Origin: Janthinobacterium saanense | GTDB taxonomy: Bacteria > Pseudomonadota > Gammaproteobacteria > Burkholderiales > Burkholderiaceae_D | DNA: 64,000 bases | Assembly (NCBI RefSeq): GCF_014200675.1 | Contig: NZ_JACHCI010000023.1 | Span: 1 to 64,000, forward strand | Direction of reading: 5' to 3' | In this document: positions 35,419 to 43,922 of the stretch, piece after piece | Layout of the letters: every line of letters begins with the position of its first letter | Numbering within the stretch: the first letter of the stretch is position 1 | The notes under the pieces: model-generated | Seen by the model: the letters and a program-made list of their open reading frames with translations, nothing else | Told to the model about the DNA's origin: nothing | The model's database searches: none | Translations under genes and position numbers: made by a program

Positions 35419-36915
35419 TCAGCCCACCTGTATCCAGGTCGTTTTCAATTCCGTGTATTTGTCGAGCGCGTGCAGGGATTTATCGCGGCCATTGCCCGAC
35501 TGTTTGTAGCCGCCGAACGGCACCGTGATATCGTCGCCGTCGTACTGGTTGACGTGGACGGTGCCGGCGCGCAGCGCACGTGCCGTCTGGATGGCCTTGC
35601 TGATATCGGAAGTCCACACGGCTGCCTGCAAGCCGTAGGGCGTGGCGTTGGCCTGCTTCACTGCCTCGGCAATATCCGTAAAACCCAGCACCGACAAGAC
35701 GGGCCCGAAGATCTCTTCGCGCGCAATCGTCATGCTGCCATCGACGCCATCAAAGATGGTCGGCTGCACGTAGTGGCCGCCCGTTTCCGTGCGCGCCGGT
35801 TCGCCGCCACCCAGCAACTGCGCGCCTTCGCGCTTGCCGGCCGCAATATACGCCATCACGGTGCTCATCTGCGTGGCGTCGACGATGGCGCCCATCACAG
35901 TAGACTCGTCCAGCGGATCGCCAGGCTGGAAGCGCGGCAGCATGGCCAGCGCTTTTTGCATGAACTCAGCCTTGATCGATTCTTCCACGAACAAGCGCGA
36001 CGGCGCATTGCAGCTTTCGCCCTGGTTGAAAAAGATGGAACCGACGGCGGCGGCCACGGCTTTATCGAGGTCAGGACAATCGGCGCAAACGATGTTGGCC
36101 GACTTGCCGCCCAGTTCAGTCCATGTCCGTTTCAAATTCGACTGGCCCGCCATCTGCACGATCAATTTTCCCGTGCGCGTGGAACCCGTAAAAGCGATGC
36201 AATCGACATCCATGTGCAGGGCCAGCGCGGCGCCCGCTTCGTGGCCATAACCGGGCAGCACGTTCAAGACGCCGGGTGGCAAGCCTGCTTCCAGGCCCAG
36301 CTCGGCCAGGCGCAAGGCCGTCAAGGGCGATTTTTCAGACGGTTTGAGAATTACGCTGTTGCCCGCCGCGAGCGCGGGAGCGATCTTCCAGGCGGCCATG
36401 ATCATCGGGTAATTCCATGGCACGATGGCGGCGACCACACCCACGGGTTCGCGCGTGATCAGGGCCAGGCTGTTGGCGGGCGTGGGGGCGATTTCATCGT
36501 AGACCTTGTCGATCGCTTCGCCATACCAGCGCAGGCAATTGGCCGTGGCGCCCACGTCCACGCTCAGGCTGTATTTGATCGGTTTGCCCATGTCCAGGGT
36601 TTCGAGCAGCGCCAGCTCGGGGCCGTGCTTTTGCACCAGGTCGGCAAACTTGAGCAGCACGCGCTTGCGCTGCGCGGGCGACTTGCCGGCCCAGCGGCGC
36701 TGGTCAAAGGCGGCGCGGGCTGCCTGCACCGCTGCATCCACGTCTGCGCCATCGCAGCGCGCCACCTGTCCCAGCAAACGGCCATCGATGGGCGACAGAT
36801 TGTCGAATACCTGCCCCGACAAGGCCGCAACGCGCTGGCCGTCGATGAAGGCACGGCCATCGATTTTCAGTTCATCTGCCCGCGCGTGCCAGTCTGTTGC
36901 CGCTGCCTCTGCCAT
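35419..36915 (-). CDS. puuC: Aldehyde dehydrogenase of polyamine catabolism, PuuC-like
   Basis: A 498-residue NAD(P)-dependent aldehyde dehydrogenase. Catalytic Cys302 lies in QGESCNAPSRL, the general-base Glu in ELGGKSAN, and the coenzyme site in FTGSTRTGK. Closest in pattern to gamma-glutamyl-gamma-aminobutyraldehyde dehydrogenase, which oxidises the aldehyde formed from (glutamyl)putrescine. It is the last gene of the polyamine cluster, 30 bases after potI. It could also take 4-aminobutanal from direct transamination of putrescine. Confidence 0.9.
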   Translation of the reverse strand: MAEAAATDWHARADELKIDGRAFIDGQRVAALSGQVFDNLSPIDGRLLGQVARCDGADVDAAVQAARAAFDQRRWAGKSPAQRKRVLLKFADLVQKHGPELALLETLDMGKPIKYSLSVDVGATANCLRWYGEAIDKVYDEIAPTPANSLALITREPVGVVAAIVPWNYPMIMAAWKIAPALAAGNSVILKPSEKSPLTALRLAELGLEAGLPPGVLNVLPGYGHEAGAALALHMDVDCIAFTGSTRTGKLIVQMAGQSNLKRTWTELGGKSANIVCADCPDLDKAVAAAVGSIFFNQGESCNAPSRLFVEESIKAEFMQKALAMLPRFQPGDPLDESTVMGAIVDATQMSTVMAYIAAGKREGAQLLGGGEPARTETGGHYVQPTIFDGVDGSMTIAREEIFGPVLSVLGFTDIAEAVKQANATPYGLQAAVWTSDISKAIQTARALRAGTVHVNQYDGDDITVPFGGYKQSGNGRDKSLHALDKYTELKTTWIQVG

Positions 36916-36945
36916 GGCTGTCTCCTTTGTAATCGAAACAGCAGT

Positions 36946-37794
36946 CTACTCTTCCTGTGCGTAGGCGGCGGACATCTGCTTGCGGCGGCGCCGGTCGGCG
37001 CGCGCCAGCATCACGCTGAAAATGATCACGGCAATCGTCACCACCAGAATCGTCAGGGCGGCCACGGCGTTCACGCGCGGGTCCAGGCCCAGGCGCGCAC
37101 GCGAGAAGATCACCAGCGGCATCGTCGTCGAGCCGGGGCCAGACAAGAAGGCCGACAGCACCACATCATCCAGCGACAGGGTAAATGTCAGCAGCCAGGC
37201 CGACGCCAGCGCCTGCGTGATATTGGGCAGGGTCACCAGGAAAAACACCTGGTGCGCCCGGCAGCCCAGGTCCATCGCCGCCTCGGCCAGCGACTTGCTC
37301 ATTTCCTGCAAGCGCGATTGCACCACCACGGCCGCATAGGCCATGCCCAGCAAGGTGTGGCCCAGCCAGATCGTCAGCACGCCACGCTCGGGAAAACCGA
37401 ACACCTTTTGCATGGACACCAGCATCAGCAGCAGCGACAGGCCGATGATCACTTCCGGCATCACCAGCGGCGCGCTGACCATCGAAGAAAACAGGGTGCG
37501 GCCACGGAAGCGCTGGTAGCTGTTCAGGGCAAATGCGGCAAACGTACCCAGGATCACGGACGACGTGGCCGAGAAAAAGGCGATCTTCAGCGACAGGCCA
37601 AAGCCGGAAATGATCTCGCTGTCGTTCATCAATTCGCTATACCAGCGCAGCGAAAAACCGCTCCACACCATGTCCTGGCGCGAGCTGTTGAACGAAAAGA
37701 CGATCAGCACGATGATGGGCAGGTAGAGGAACAGATAGCCCAGCGAAAGCCAGCCGCGGCCGAACCAGCGCTGCAAAATGGTACGTCCGTTCAT
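36946..37794 (-). CDS. potI: Putrescine ABC transporter permease PotI
   Basis: A 282-residue inner-membrane permease with six membrane segments and the ABC-permease EAA loop (AEAAMDLGCRAHQVFFLVTLP) that contacts the ATPase. Length and pattern fit PotI/PotC. The start overlaps the potH stop by four bases. With PotH and PotG it forms the translocation unit for putrescine; a binding protein is required but is not encoded nearby. Confidence 0.93.
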   Translation of the reverse strand: MNGRTILQRWFGRGWLSLGYLFLYLPIIVLIVFSFNSSRQDMVWSGFSLRWYSELMNDSEIISGFGLSLKIAFFSATSSVILGTFAAFALNSYQRFRGRTLFSSMVSAPLVMPEVIIGLSLLLMLVSMQKVFGFPERGVLTIWLGHTLLGMAYAAVVVQSRLQEMSKSLAEAAMDLGCRAHQVFFLVTLPNITQALASAWLLTFTLSLDDVVLSAFLSGPGSTTMPLVIFSRARLGLDPRVNAVAALTILVVTIAVIIFSVMLARADRRRRKQMSAAYAQEE

Positions 37795-38720
37795 GTGCGC
37801 TCCCCCGCGTCCTGGTCCGTCTTGTATTTTTTAAAAATTGCCATCGGCACCAGGATCAGCAGGATCACCAGCACCGTCACCGACGAGGCCATGGCCCAGT
37901 CGTTATTCGTGAAATATTCATCCCACAGCACGCGCCCTATCATCAAGGTTTCCGGGCCGCCCAGCAGCTCGGGGATCACATATTCACCCACCGACGGAAT
38001 GAAAACCAGCATGGCGCCGGCGATGATGCCCGACTTCGACAACGGCACGGTGATGCGCCAGAACGCCTGCAGCGGCGTGGCGCCCAGGTCGGCCGCCGCT
38101 TCCAGGTAGCGCATGTCCATTTTCACCAGGTTGGCGTACAGCGGCAAGATCATGAAGGGCAGATAGGCGTAGACCATGCCGACGATCAGCGAGAACGAAG
38201 TGTTCATCATGTGCAGCGGTGCGCTGATCAGACCCAGGGATAGCAGCAAGTCGTTCAGCAAGCCCTGGTTGGCCAAAATACCCTTCCACGCATATACGCG
38301 CAGCAAAAAAGAAGTCCAGAAGGGCAGCATCACCAGCATCATCAGCACGGGACGGATGGAGGGCTTGGCGCGCGCCATGAAATAGGCAAACGGGTAGCCG
38401 ATCACCAGGCAAATGGCGGTGGTGATGGCCGCGTATTTGATGGAACTGAGGTAGGTCAGCAGATACAGTTCATCGGCGGCGATAAACAGGTAATTGGCGA
38501 TCTTGACCTTCAATACGACGATGCCGTCGACATACGACAGCAAGCCGCCGAAGGGACTGCCGGCCGTGTCCATGTCGGAGAGGCTGATGCGCAGCACGAT
38601 CAGGAAGGGGATCAAAAAGGCGATTGTCAGGAACAGCGCCGGCACGGCGATGACGGCATTTTTCCCCGTTATCCAGCGCAGAGTCACGAAACTACGCAGC
38701 GTTTGCAAAATGGACTTCAT
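37791..38720 (-). CDS. potH: Putrescine ABC transporter permease PotH
   Basis: A 309-residue permease with six membrane segments, the first at about 22-45, and the EAA loop LEAAADLGATPLQAFWRITVP. It pairs with PotI. It starts seven bases after the potG stop and overlaps potI. Membership in the PotFGHI type rather than PotABCD is inferred from the neighbouring putrescine-degrading enzymes. Confidence 0.93.
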   Translation of the reverse strand: MKSILQTLRSFVTLRWITGKNAVIAVPALFLTIAFLIPFLIVLRISLSDMDTAGSPFGGLLSYVDGIVVLKVKIANYLFIAADELYLLTYLSSIKYAAITTAICLVIGYPFAYFMARAKPSIRPVLMMLVMLPFWTSFLLRVYAWKGILANQGLLNDLLLSLGLISAPLHMMNTSFSLIVGMVYAYLPFMILPLYANLVKMDMRYLEAAADLGATPLQAFWRITVPLSKSGIIAGAMLVFIPSVGEYVIPELLGGPETLMIGRVLWDEYFTNNDWAMASSVTVLVILLILVPMAIFKKYKTDQDAGERT

Positions 38721-38727
38721 GATGGCC

Positions 38728-39876
38728 TCAGCTGGTCAGCACGACGATGTCGGCGCCATCCCACCAGACCCACACGCGCTGCTCGCGCTCGAGGCGTGCG
38801 ACGTCATGGCGGGCTGCGTTGGTGCGCGAGACTTTCACCACCGTGCCGCTGTCGAGGCGCACGTGGTAGCTGGTTTCATTGCCAAAATACGCCATGGCGA
38901 CGATCACGCCCTGGGCGCAGTTGTAGCCGTGTTCCGCTGGCGAAGCGCGTTCTTCGAGTGTGGGAGCATCGGTCTGGATGGCGATTTTTTCTGGGCGCAC
39001 GGCCACCGAGACATCCATGCCCAGGTTGCCCGTGATGCCGTGGGCGACATACTGGCGGCCTTCTGGCGTATCGACCACCACGTGACCGGGTTCGTCTTCC
39101 GCGATGCGGCCATCGAACAAATTCACGCTGCCGATAAAGTCGGCAACGAAGCGGCAGTTCGGCGTTTCATAGATTTCACCGGGCGCGCCCACCTGCAGGA
39201 TGCGTCCTTCGCTCATGACGGCGATGCGCGTGGCCATGCTCATCGCTTCATCCTGGTCATGCGTGACCATCACGCAGGTGACACCCACCTGTTCGATGAT
39301 GTTGACCAGTTCCATCTGCGTACGTTCGCGCAGCTTCTTGTCGAGCGCGCCCAGCGGCTCGTCCAGCAACAGCAATTGCGGGCGCTTGGCCAGGCTGCGC
39401 GCCAGCGCCACGCGCTGCTGCTGCCCGCCCGACAGCTGGTGCGGCTTGCGTTTGGCGTATTGCGTCAGCTGCACCAGCGCCAGCATCTGCTCCACGCGCG
39501 CGCTGATCTCCGCTTTCGGCAAGCCGTCGCGGCGCAGGCCGAAGGCGATGTTGTCCCACACGGACAAGTGCGGAAACAGCGCATACGACTGGAACATCAT
39601 ATTGATCGGCCGCTGATGCGGCGGCACGTCGACGATGCTGTTCCCCGCCAGCGCGATGGCGCCCGAAGTCGGCGTCTCGAAACCGGCCAGCATGCGCAGC
39701 AGGGTCGACTTGCCGCAGCCTGAACTGCCCAGCAAGGCGAAAATCTCGCCCTTGTTGATCGTCACGGAAATGGCGTCGACGGCGCGCACGCCATCGAATT
39801 CCTTGACCAGCTGCTCAATCAGCAAAAATGGCGCTTGGGCGTCGCTGGCCGACGCGGCAGGTGTTGCTATCGTCAT
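38728..39876 (-). CDS. potG: Putrescine ABC transporter ATP-binding protein PotG
   Basis: A 382-residue ABC ATPase: Walker A LLGSSGCGKST, ABC signature LSGGQQQRVALARSL, Walker B LLLLDEPLGALD, H-loop MVTHDQDEAMS, and a C-terminal TOBE domain (about 285-380) as in PotA/PotG. The start at 39876 (MTIATPAAS) is chosen because the longer frame covers a hairpin and non-family sequence. The 134-base gap to the aminotransferase gene upstream is where a potF gene often lies. Confidence 0.93.
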   Translation of the reverse strand: MTIATPAASASDAQAPFLLIEQLVKEFDGVRAVDAISVTINKGEIFALLGSSGCGKSTLLRMLAGFETPTSGAIALAGNSIVDVPPHQRPINMMFQSYALFPHLSVWDNIAFGLRRDGLPKAEISARVEQMLALVQLTQYAKRKPHQLSGGQQQRVALARSLAKRPQLLLLDEPLGALDKKLRERTQMELVNIIEQVGVTCVMVTHDQDEAMSMATRIAVMSEGRILQVGAPGEIYETPNCRFVADFIGSVNLFDGRIAEDEPGHVVVDTPEGRQYVAHGITGNLGMDVSVAVRPEKIAIQTDAPTLEERASPAEHGYNCAQGVIVAMAYFGNETSYHVRLDSGTVVKVSRTNAARHDVARLEREQRVWVWWDGADIVVLTS

Positions 39877-39916
39877 GTGTGGGTGCTTTGGCAAGAGGGT
39901 ATCAAAATGAAAAACT

Positions 39917-39935
39917 GGCCGCTCGATGAGCGGCC
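39917..39935 (-). terminator. Terminator-like hairpin between spuC and potG
   Basis: On the minus strand GGCCGCT-CATCG-AGCGGCC is followed by AGTTTTTCATTTT. It lies after the aminotransferase stop and before the potG start, so it could attenuate or end transcription between the catabolic and transport genes. Confidence 0.6.
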
Positions 39936-40010
39936 AAGATGGAAGTTTAGCGGAACTGCCGCGATTGCGGTCCAAAAAATGCGCAGATGACGGCAAAATT
40001 GGGCAAAAAC

Positions 40011-41471
40011 CTACACCCAGCCCTTTTCCTGCACTTCCACGTAGGTCTTGTCCAGGCATAGCCGAATCAGGGCCACCATCTCGTCGATCTGCGCGCGCGT
40101 CATGACCAGCGGCGGCGCGACGATCATGCGCTCGCCCACGGCGCGCATGATCACGCCATTGTCGAACATGTGGCGGCGGCAGATCATGCCCACGCCCTGG
40201 TCTTCGTCAAACAGCACATTTTCATGCACGGTCTGTCCCTTGCTGCGCACCAGGTTCAGACCTGCCACCAGGCCGCAGCTATCGGTGTAGCCGACCAGCG
40301 GATGCGCCGCCAGGCTGGCGAAGCGCTGTTGCAGATACGGCCCCGTATCCTCTGCCACCTTGCGCACCAGGTTTTCTTCTTCGATGATGCGGATATTTTC
40401 CAGCGCCGCCGCGCACGCCACCGGGTGGCCCGAATACGTGAAACCGTGCGTGAATTCGCCGCCCTTCTCGATCAAGACCCTGGCGACCCTGTCGCCTACC
40501 AGCACGCCGCCCAGCGGCACATAGCCGGACGTGACGCCCTTGGCAAAGGTGATCAGGTCAGGCCGGATGCCAAACAGTTCGGAGCCGAACCAGCGCCCCA
40601 GGCGGCCGAAGCCGCAGATGACTTCATCGGCGATCAGCAAGACGCCGTACTTGTCGCAGATGCGCTGTATCTCGGGCCAGTAAGTGGCTGGCGGGATGAT
40701 CACGCCACCGGCGCCCTGCACCGGTTCGCCGATAAAAGCTGCCACCTTGTCGGGACCCACTTCCAGGATTTTGTCTTCCAGCCACCCAGCTGCCTTCAGG
40801 CCAAACGCTTCCGGCGTCAAGCCGTGGCCCGCTTCCAGGTAATTGGGCTGGCCGATATGGACGATGCCAGGGATAGGCAAGCCGCCCTGCGCATGCATGC
40901 CATCCATGCCGCCCAGGGACGCGCCCGCCACAGTGCTGCCGTGATACGCGTTGTGGCGGCTGATGATGGTATGGCGCTCCTGGTAGCCCAGCAAATCCCA
41001 ATAGCGGCGCACCATGCGCAGATTGGTGTCATTCGCTTCCGAACCGGAGCTGGTAAAGAACACGTGCTGGAACTGCGGCGGCGATATCTGCGCCAGCTTG
41101 GCCGCCAGCTGCGCGGCAGGCACATTGGTGGTGCCGAAAAAGCTGTTATAGAACGGCAGGGTTTCCATCTGCCGGTACACGGCTTGCGAAATCGAAGTGC
41201 GGCCATACCCCACGTTGACGCACCACAGGCCCGACATGCCATCGACGATCTTTTTCCCCTGGCTATCCCACAGGTAGACGCCATCGCCGCGCACGATCAC
41301 GCGCGCACCTTTGGCGGCCAGGTCCTGGAAATCGGTGAATGGATGCAGGTAGTGGGCAGTATCGAGCTGCTGGATGGCAGCCGTGTCGAACACTTGCGGC
41401 GTGGCGTTTTTCTGCGCCACCGAGGCGACGAGGGCGGCGCCGGGCGCCAGCGGATTGTTTGTTGTGCTCAT
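40011..41471 (-). CDS. spuC: Putrescine:pyruvate-type aminotransferase (SpuC family)
   Basis: A 486-residue class III PLP aminotransferase. Signatures: FFTSSGSEANDTNLRM near the PLP phosphate site, the LLIADEVICGFGRLG aspartate region and the PLP-binding lysine in TFAKGVTSGYVPLGG. SpuC-type enzymes transaminate putrescine or other diamines to aminoaldehydes. It starts 10 bases after puuA, and may take the place of the missing PuuB oxidase by acting on glutamylputrescine; that is inference. Confidence 0.9.
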   Translation of the reverse strand: MSTTNNPLAPGAALVASVAQKNATPQVFDTAAIQQLDTAHYLHPFTDFQDLAAKGARVIVRGDGVYLWDSQGKKIVDGMSGLWCVNVGYGRTSISQAVYRQMETLPFYNSFFGTTNVPAAQLAAKLAQISPPQFQHVFFTSSGSEANDTNLRMVRRYWDLLGYQERHTIISRHNAYHGSTVAGASLGGMDGMHAQGGLPIPGIVHIGQPNYLEAGHGLTPEAFGLKAAGWLEDKILEVGPDKVAAFIGEPVQGAGGVIIPPATYWPEIQRICDKYGVLLIADEVICGFGRLGRWFGSELFGIRPDLITFAKGVTSGYVPLGGVLVGDRVARVLIEKGGEFTHGFTYSGHPVACAAALENIRIIEEENLVRKVAEDTGPYLQQRFASLAAHPLVGYTDSCGLVAGLNLVRSKGQTVHENVLFDEDQGVGMICRRHMFDNGVIMRAVGERMIVAPPLVMTRAQIDEMVALIRLCLDKTYVEVQEKGWV

Positions 41472-41481
41472 GCTTGCTCCC

Positions 41482-42852
41482 TTAGACGTGAAGTAAGAGG
41501 TGTTCGCGTTCCCAGGGGCTGATGACGGTCATGAACTCCTGGTGCTCCAGGTCCTTGATGGCGGCATATACGTCAATAAAACGTTCGCCCAGCACCGTGC
41601 GCAATTTGTCTTCCGCGCGCAGCAGCTGCAGTGCCTCGGGCAAGCCCTGCGGCAGTTCGAATTTCATGTCGTAGGCGCTGCCCACCATCATCGGCGTCGG
41701 CTCGATCTGTTCCACCATGCCCAGGTAGCCGCAGGCCAGGGTCACGGCCAGGGCAAGGTAGGGATTGGCGTCGGCGCCGATGATGCGGTTTTCAATGCGG
41801 CGGTCCTGCACACCCGATTCGGGCACGCGAAACCCCACCGTGCGGTTATCCAGCCCCCACTGGATGTTGATGGGCGCGGCCGTGTGGCGCACGATGCGGC
41901 GGTAGGAATTCACATACGGTGCGACGATGGCCATGGCCGACGGCATATAGCGCTGCAGGCCGCCAATGTAATGCTTGAAAATGGCGGCGGCCGAGCCGTC
42001 TTCGTTGCTGAAGATATTCAAGCCCGTCTTCGCATCGGTCACGCTCTGGTGCACATGCATGGCGGACCCTGGTTCGCCGGCCATCGGCTTGGCCATGAAG
42101 GTGGCGTACATATCGTGCTTGAGCGCTGCTTCGCGCAGGGTGCGCTTGAAGAAAAACACCTTGTCGGCCAGGCCCAGCGGATCGCCGTGCAGGAAGTTGA
42201 TTTCCATCTGCCCGGCGCCGATTTCATGGATCAGGGTATCGACGTCCAGGTTCATCAATTCGCAGTAATCGTAGATATCCTCGAACAGCGGATCGAACTC
42301 GTTGACGGCGTCGATGCTGTACACCTGACGGCTGGTTTCGGCGCGGCCGCTGCGGCCGATGGGCGGCTTCAATGGCAGGTCCGGGTCGGTGTTTTTTGCC
42401 GTCAGGTAGAACTCCAGCTCAGGCGCCACCACCGGTTTCCAGCCCTTGTCTGCGTACAGTTTCAGTACCCGGCGCAGCACCGAGCGGGGCGCGAAATCGA
42501 CCAGCATGCCGTCGGAAAAATAACAGTCGTGGATCACTTGCGCGGTGGGATCGGTGGCCCACGGCACCATGGTGATGGTGGTGGGGTCGGCCTTCAGAAT
42601 CATGTCGCGGTCGGTGCTGGAAATGGCGCGGTCATAACCGCCATCGTCGACGGGATAATTGCCCGTCACCGTCATGCCCAGCACCGCTTCCGGGATGCGC
42701 ATGCCGCGCTCCTGGGTAAATTTTGCGCGCGGCAGTATCTTCCCCCGCGCTACCCCGGTCAAGTCAGGCACCAGGCATTCTATTTCCGTGACCCGCTTTT
42801 CATTGAGCCACAAATCCATATCGGTATAAGTGAAATTTTCGCGTATTGCCAT
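41482..42852 (-). CDS. puuA: Gamma-glutamylputrescine synthetase (glutamine synthetase family)
   Basis: A 456-residue GS-fold ligase. It has the GS metal and glutamate site regions (GAGQMEINFLHGDP, AGEPGSAMHVHQSV) and the ATP region near NRTVGFRVPESG and ENRIIGADANPYLA. It lacks the adenylylation-tyrosine context of GlnA, and its neighbours point to PuuA, which joins glutamate to putrescine using ATP. The start at 42852 is chosen because homologues begin near MAIRENFTYTDMD. It is in the operon between puuD and spuC. Confidence 0.92.
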   Translation of the reverse strand: MAIRENFTYTDMDLWLNEKRVTEIECLVPDLTGVARGKILPRAKFTQERGMRIPEAVLGMTVTGNYPVDDGGYDRAISSTDRDMILKADPTTITMVPWATDPTAQVIHDCYFSDGMLVDFAPRSVLRRVLKLYADKGWKPVVAPELEFYLTAKNTDPDLPLKPPIGRSGRAETSRQVYSIDAVNEFDPLFEDIYDYCELMNLDVDTLIHEIGAGQMEINFLHGDPLGLADKVFFFKRTLREAALKHDMYATFMAKPMAGEPGSAMHVHQSVTDAKTGLNIFSNEDGSAAAIFKHYIGGLQRYMPSAMAIVAPYVNSYRRIVRHTAAPINIQWGLDNRTVGFRVPESGVQDRRIENRIIGADANPYLALAVTLACGYLGMVEQIEPTPMMVGSAYDMKFELPQGLPEALQLLRAEDKLRTVLGERFIDVYAAIKDLEHQEFMTVISPWEREHLLLHV

Positions 42853-42922
42853 GCTTCCCTCTCGCTGGTCTTGATCAAGCGCCGCGTATTGAAACAAATT
42901 CTCACTGCGGCGGCGCGCCCGT

Positions 42923-43705
42923 TCAATCTGCTGCTGTCAGGCGATGCTGCTGTTCTTGAAAATCGCGGCAAGCCTGGCCAAAGGCGCCGAACAGCCGCAT
43001 CGATAAAGGATTGCTTTCAACTTGCCACTCTGGATGCCACTGTACCGCCATCGCGAAACTGTCAGCGCCCGCTACCGTAAAGGCTTCGACCAGGCCATCG
43101 TCGGCCAGCGCTTCGACACTTAAACCATCGGCCAACCGGGCCACGCCCTGGCCATGCAGGGAATTGACCATCATCTCGCTCTCGCCACCCAGGATGCGCG
43201 ACAACAAGCCGCCCGGCGTCAAGCGCACCCGGTGCGCTGGGCCGTACTGGCGCTCAAGAGGCTCGCGCAGATCTTCGCGGTGATCCTGCATGTTGGCCAC
43301 CGCATGCACGGCCTGGTGCAAGCTGCCGCCCAGCGCCACATTGACTTCCTGGAAGCCCCGGCATATGGCCAGCAAGGGCAGCTTGCGGGCCAGCGCCGCG
43401 CGTATCAAGGGCAAGGTGGTGGCATCGCGGGCAGGATCTTGCGGCAGCTCGGGAAAGCGGATTTCTTCGCCATACAGGTGCGCATCGAGATTCGATGCGG
43501 CGCCGGTCAGCAAGACGCCGTCGGCGATACGCAGCGCAGCATCGAGATCATAGAGATCAATATTGGCGCCGAACGCGGGCAAGACCAGCGGCATGCAACC
43601 GGCGCCCAGCAGCACGGCGTGCAGGTATTTGTCCTGCGCCATATGCCAGACATGATTGCCAAGCTGGCGCTGGCAGGCGGGAACGAGAACGATGGGACGG
43701 CGCAT
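42923..43705 (-). CDS. puuD: Gamma-glutamyl-GABA hydrolase
   Basis: A 260-residue class I glutamine-amidotransferase-like hydrolase (peptidase C26). The nucleophile Cys is in LLAICRGFQEVNVALGG, with catalytic His and Glu in AVQWHPEWQ. It releases GABA from gamma-glutamyl-GABA, the last glutamylated step of the Puu pathway. The start at 43705 fits family N termini (MRRPIVLVPACQR). It is the first gene of the polyamine cluster, 70 bases before puuA, and divergent from the MFS gene. Confidence 0.92.
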   Translation of the reverse strand: MRRPIVLVPACQRQLGNHVWHMAQDKYLHAVLLGAGCMPLVLPAFGANIDLYDLDAALRIADGVLLTGAASNLDAHLYGEEIRFPELPQDPARDATTLPLIRAALARKLPLLAICRGFQEVNVALGGSLHQAVHAVANMQDHREDLREPLERQYGPAHRVRLTPGGLLSRILGGESEMMVNSLHGQGVARLADGLSVEALADDGLVEAFTVAGADSFAMAVQWHPEWQVESNPLSMRLFGAFGQACRDFQEQQHRLTAAD

Positions 43706-43922
43706 ATAGGCTACCTCGCTGACGTAACAATCAAATGGCAAGCCGAGGCACACTCAAGGCACGGACTCGGGCTACACTAGCGGCTTTGCCGTGTTGCTTT
43801 TAAATTCATCATATGCCCGTCTGGCGCCAAACACCAGCATCGCCAGCAAAATCTATCCACTACTCCATGACCGAACGCCTTTTTTCCACGCCTTCTTCCC
43901 CACTTGATACGCAAGGACAGCC

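Noticed and set aside
35215..38109. 964-codon open frame on the + strand across puuC and potI/potH
   Set aside because: It is antisense to well-matched aldehyde dehydrogenase and permease genes, and its product is low-complexity (His, Arg, Gln, Ala rich) with no family pattern. Such frames arise from GC-rich third positions.
41500..43080. 526-codon + strand frame opposite puuA
   Set aside because: Antisense to a clear glutamine-synthetase-family gene, with no domain pattern of its own.
43706..43922. Sigma-54 promoter upstream of puuD
   Set aside because: A TGTGCC-N5-TTGC sequence is present on the minus strand but lacks the essential GG of the -24 element.
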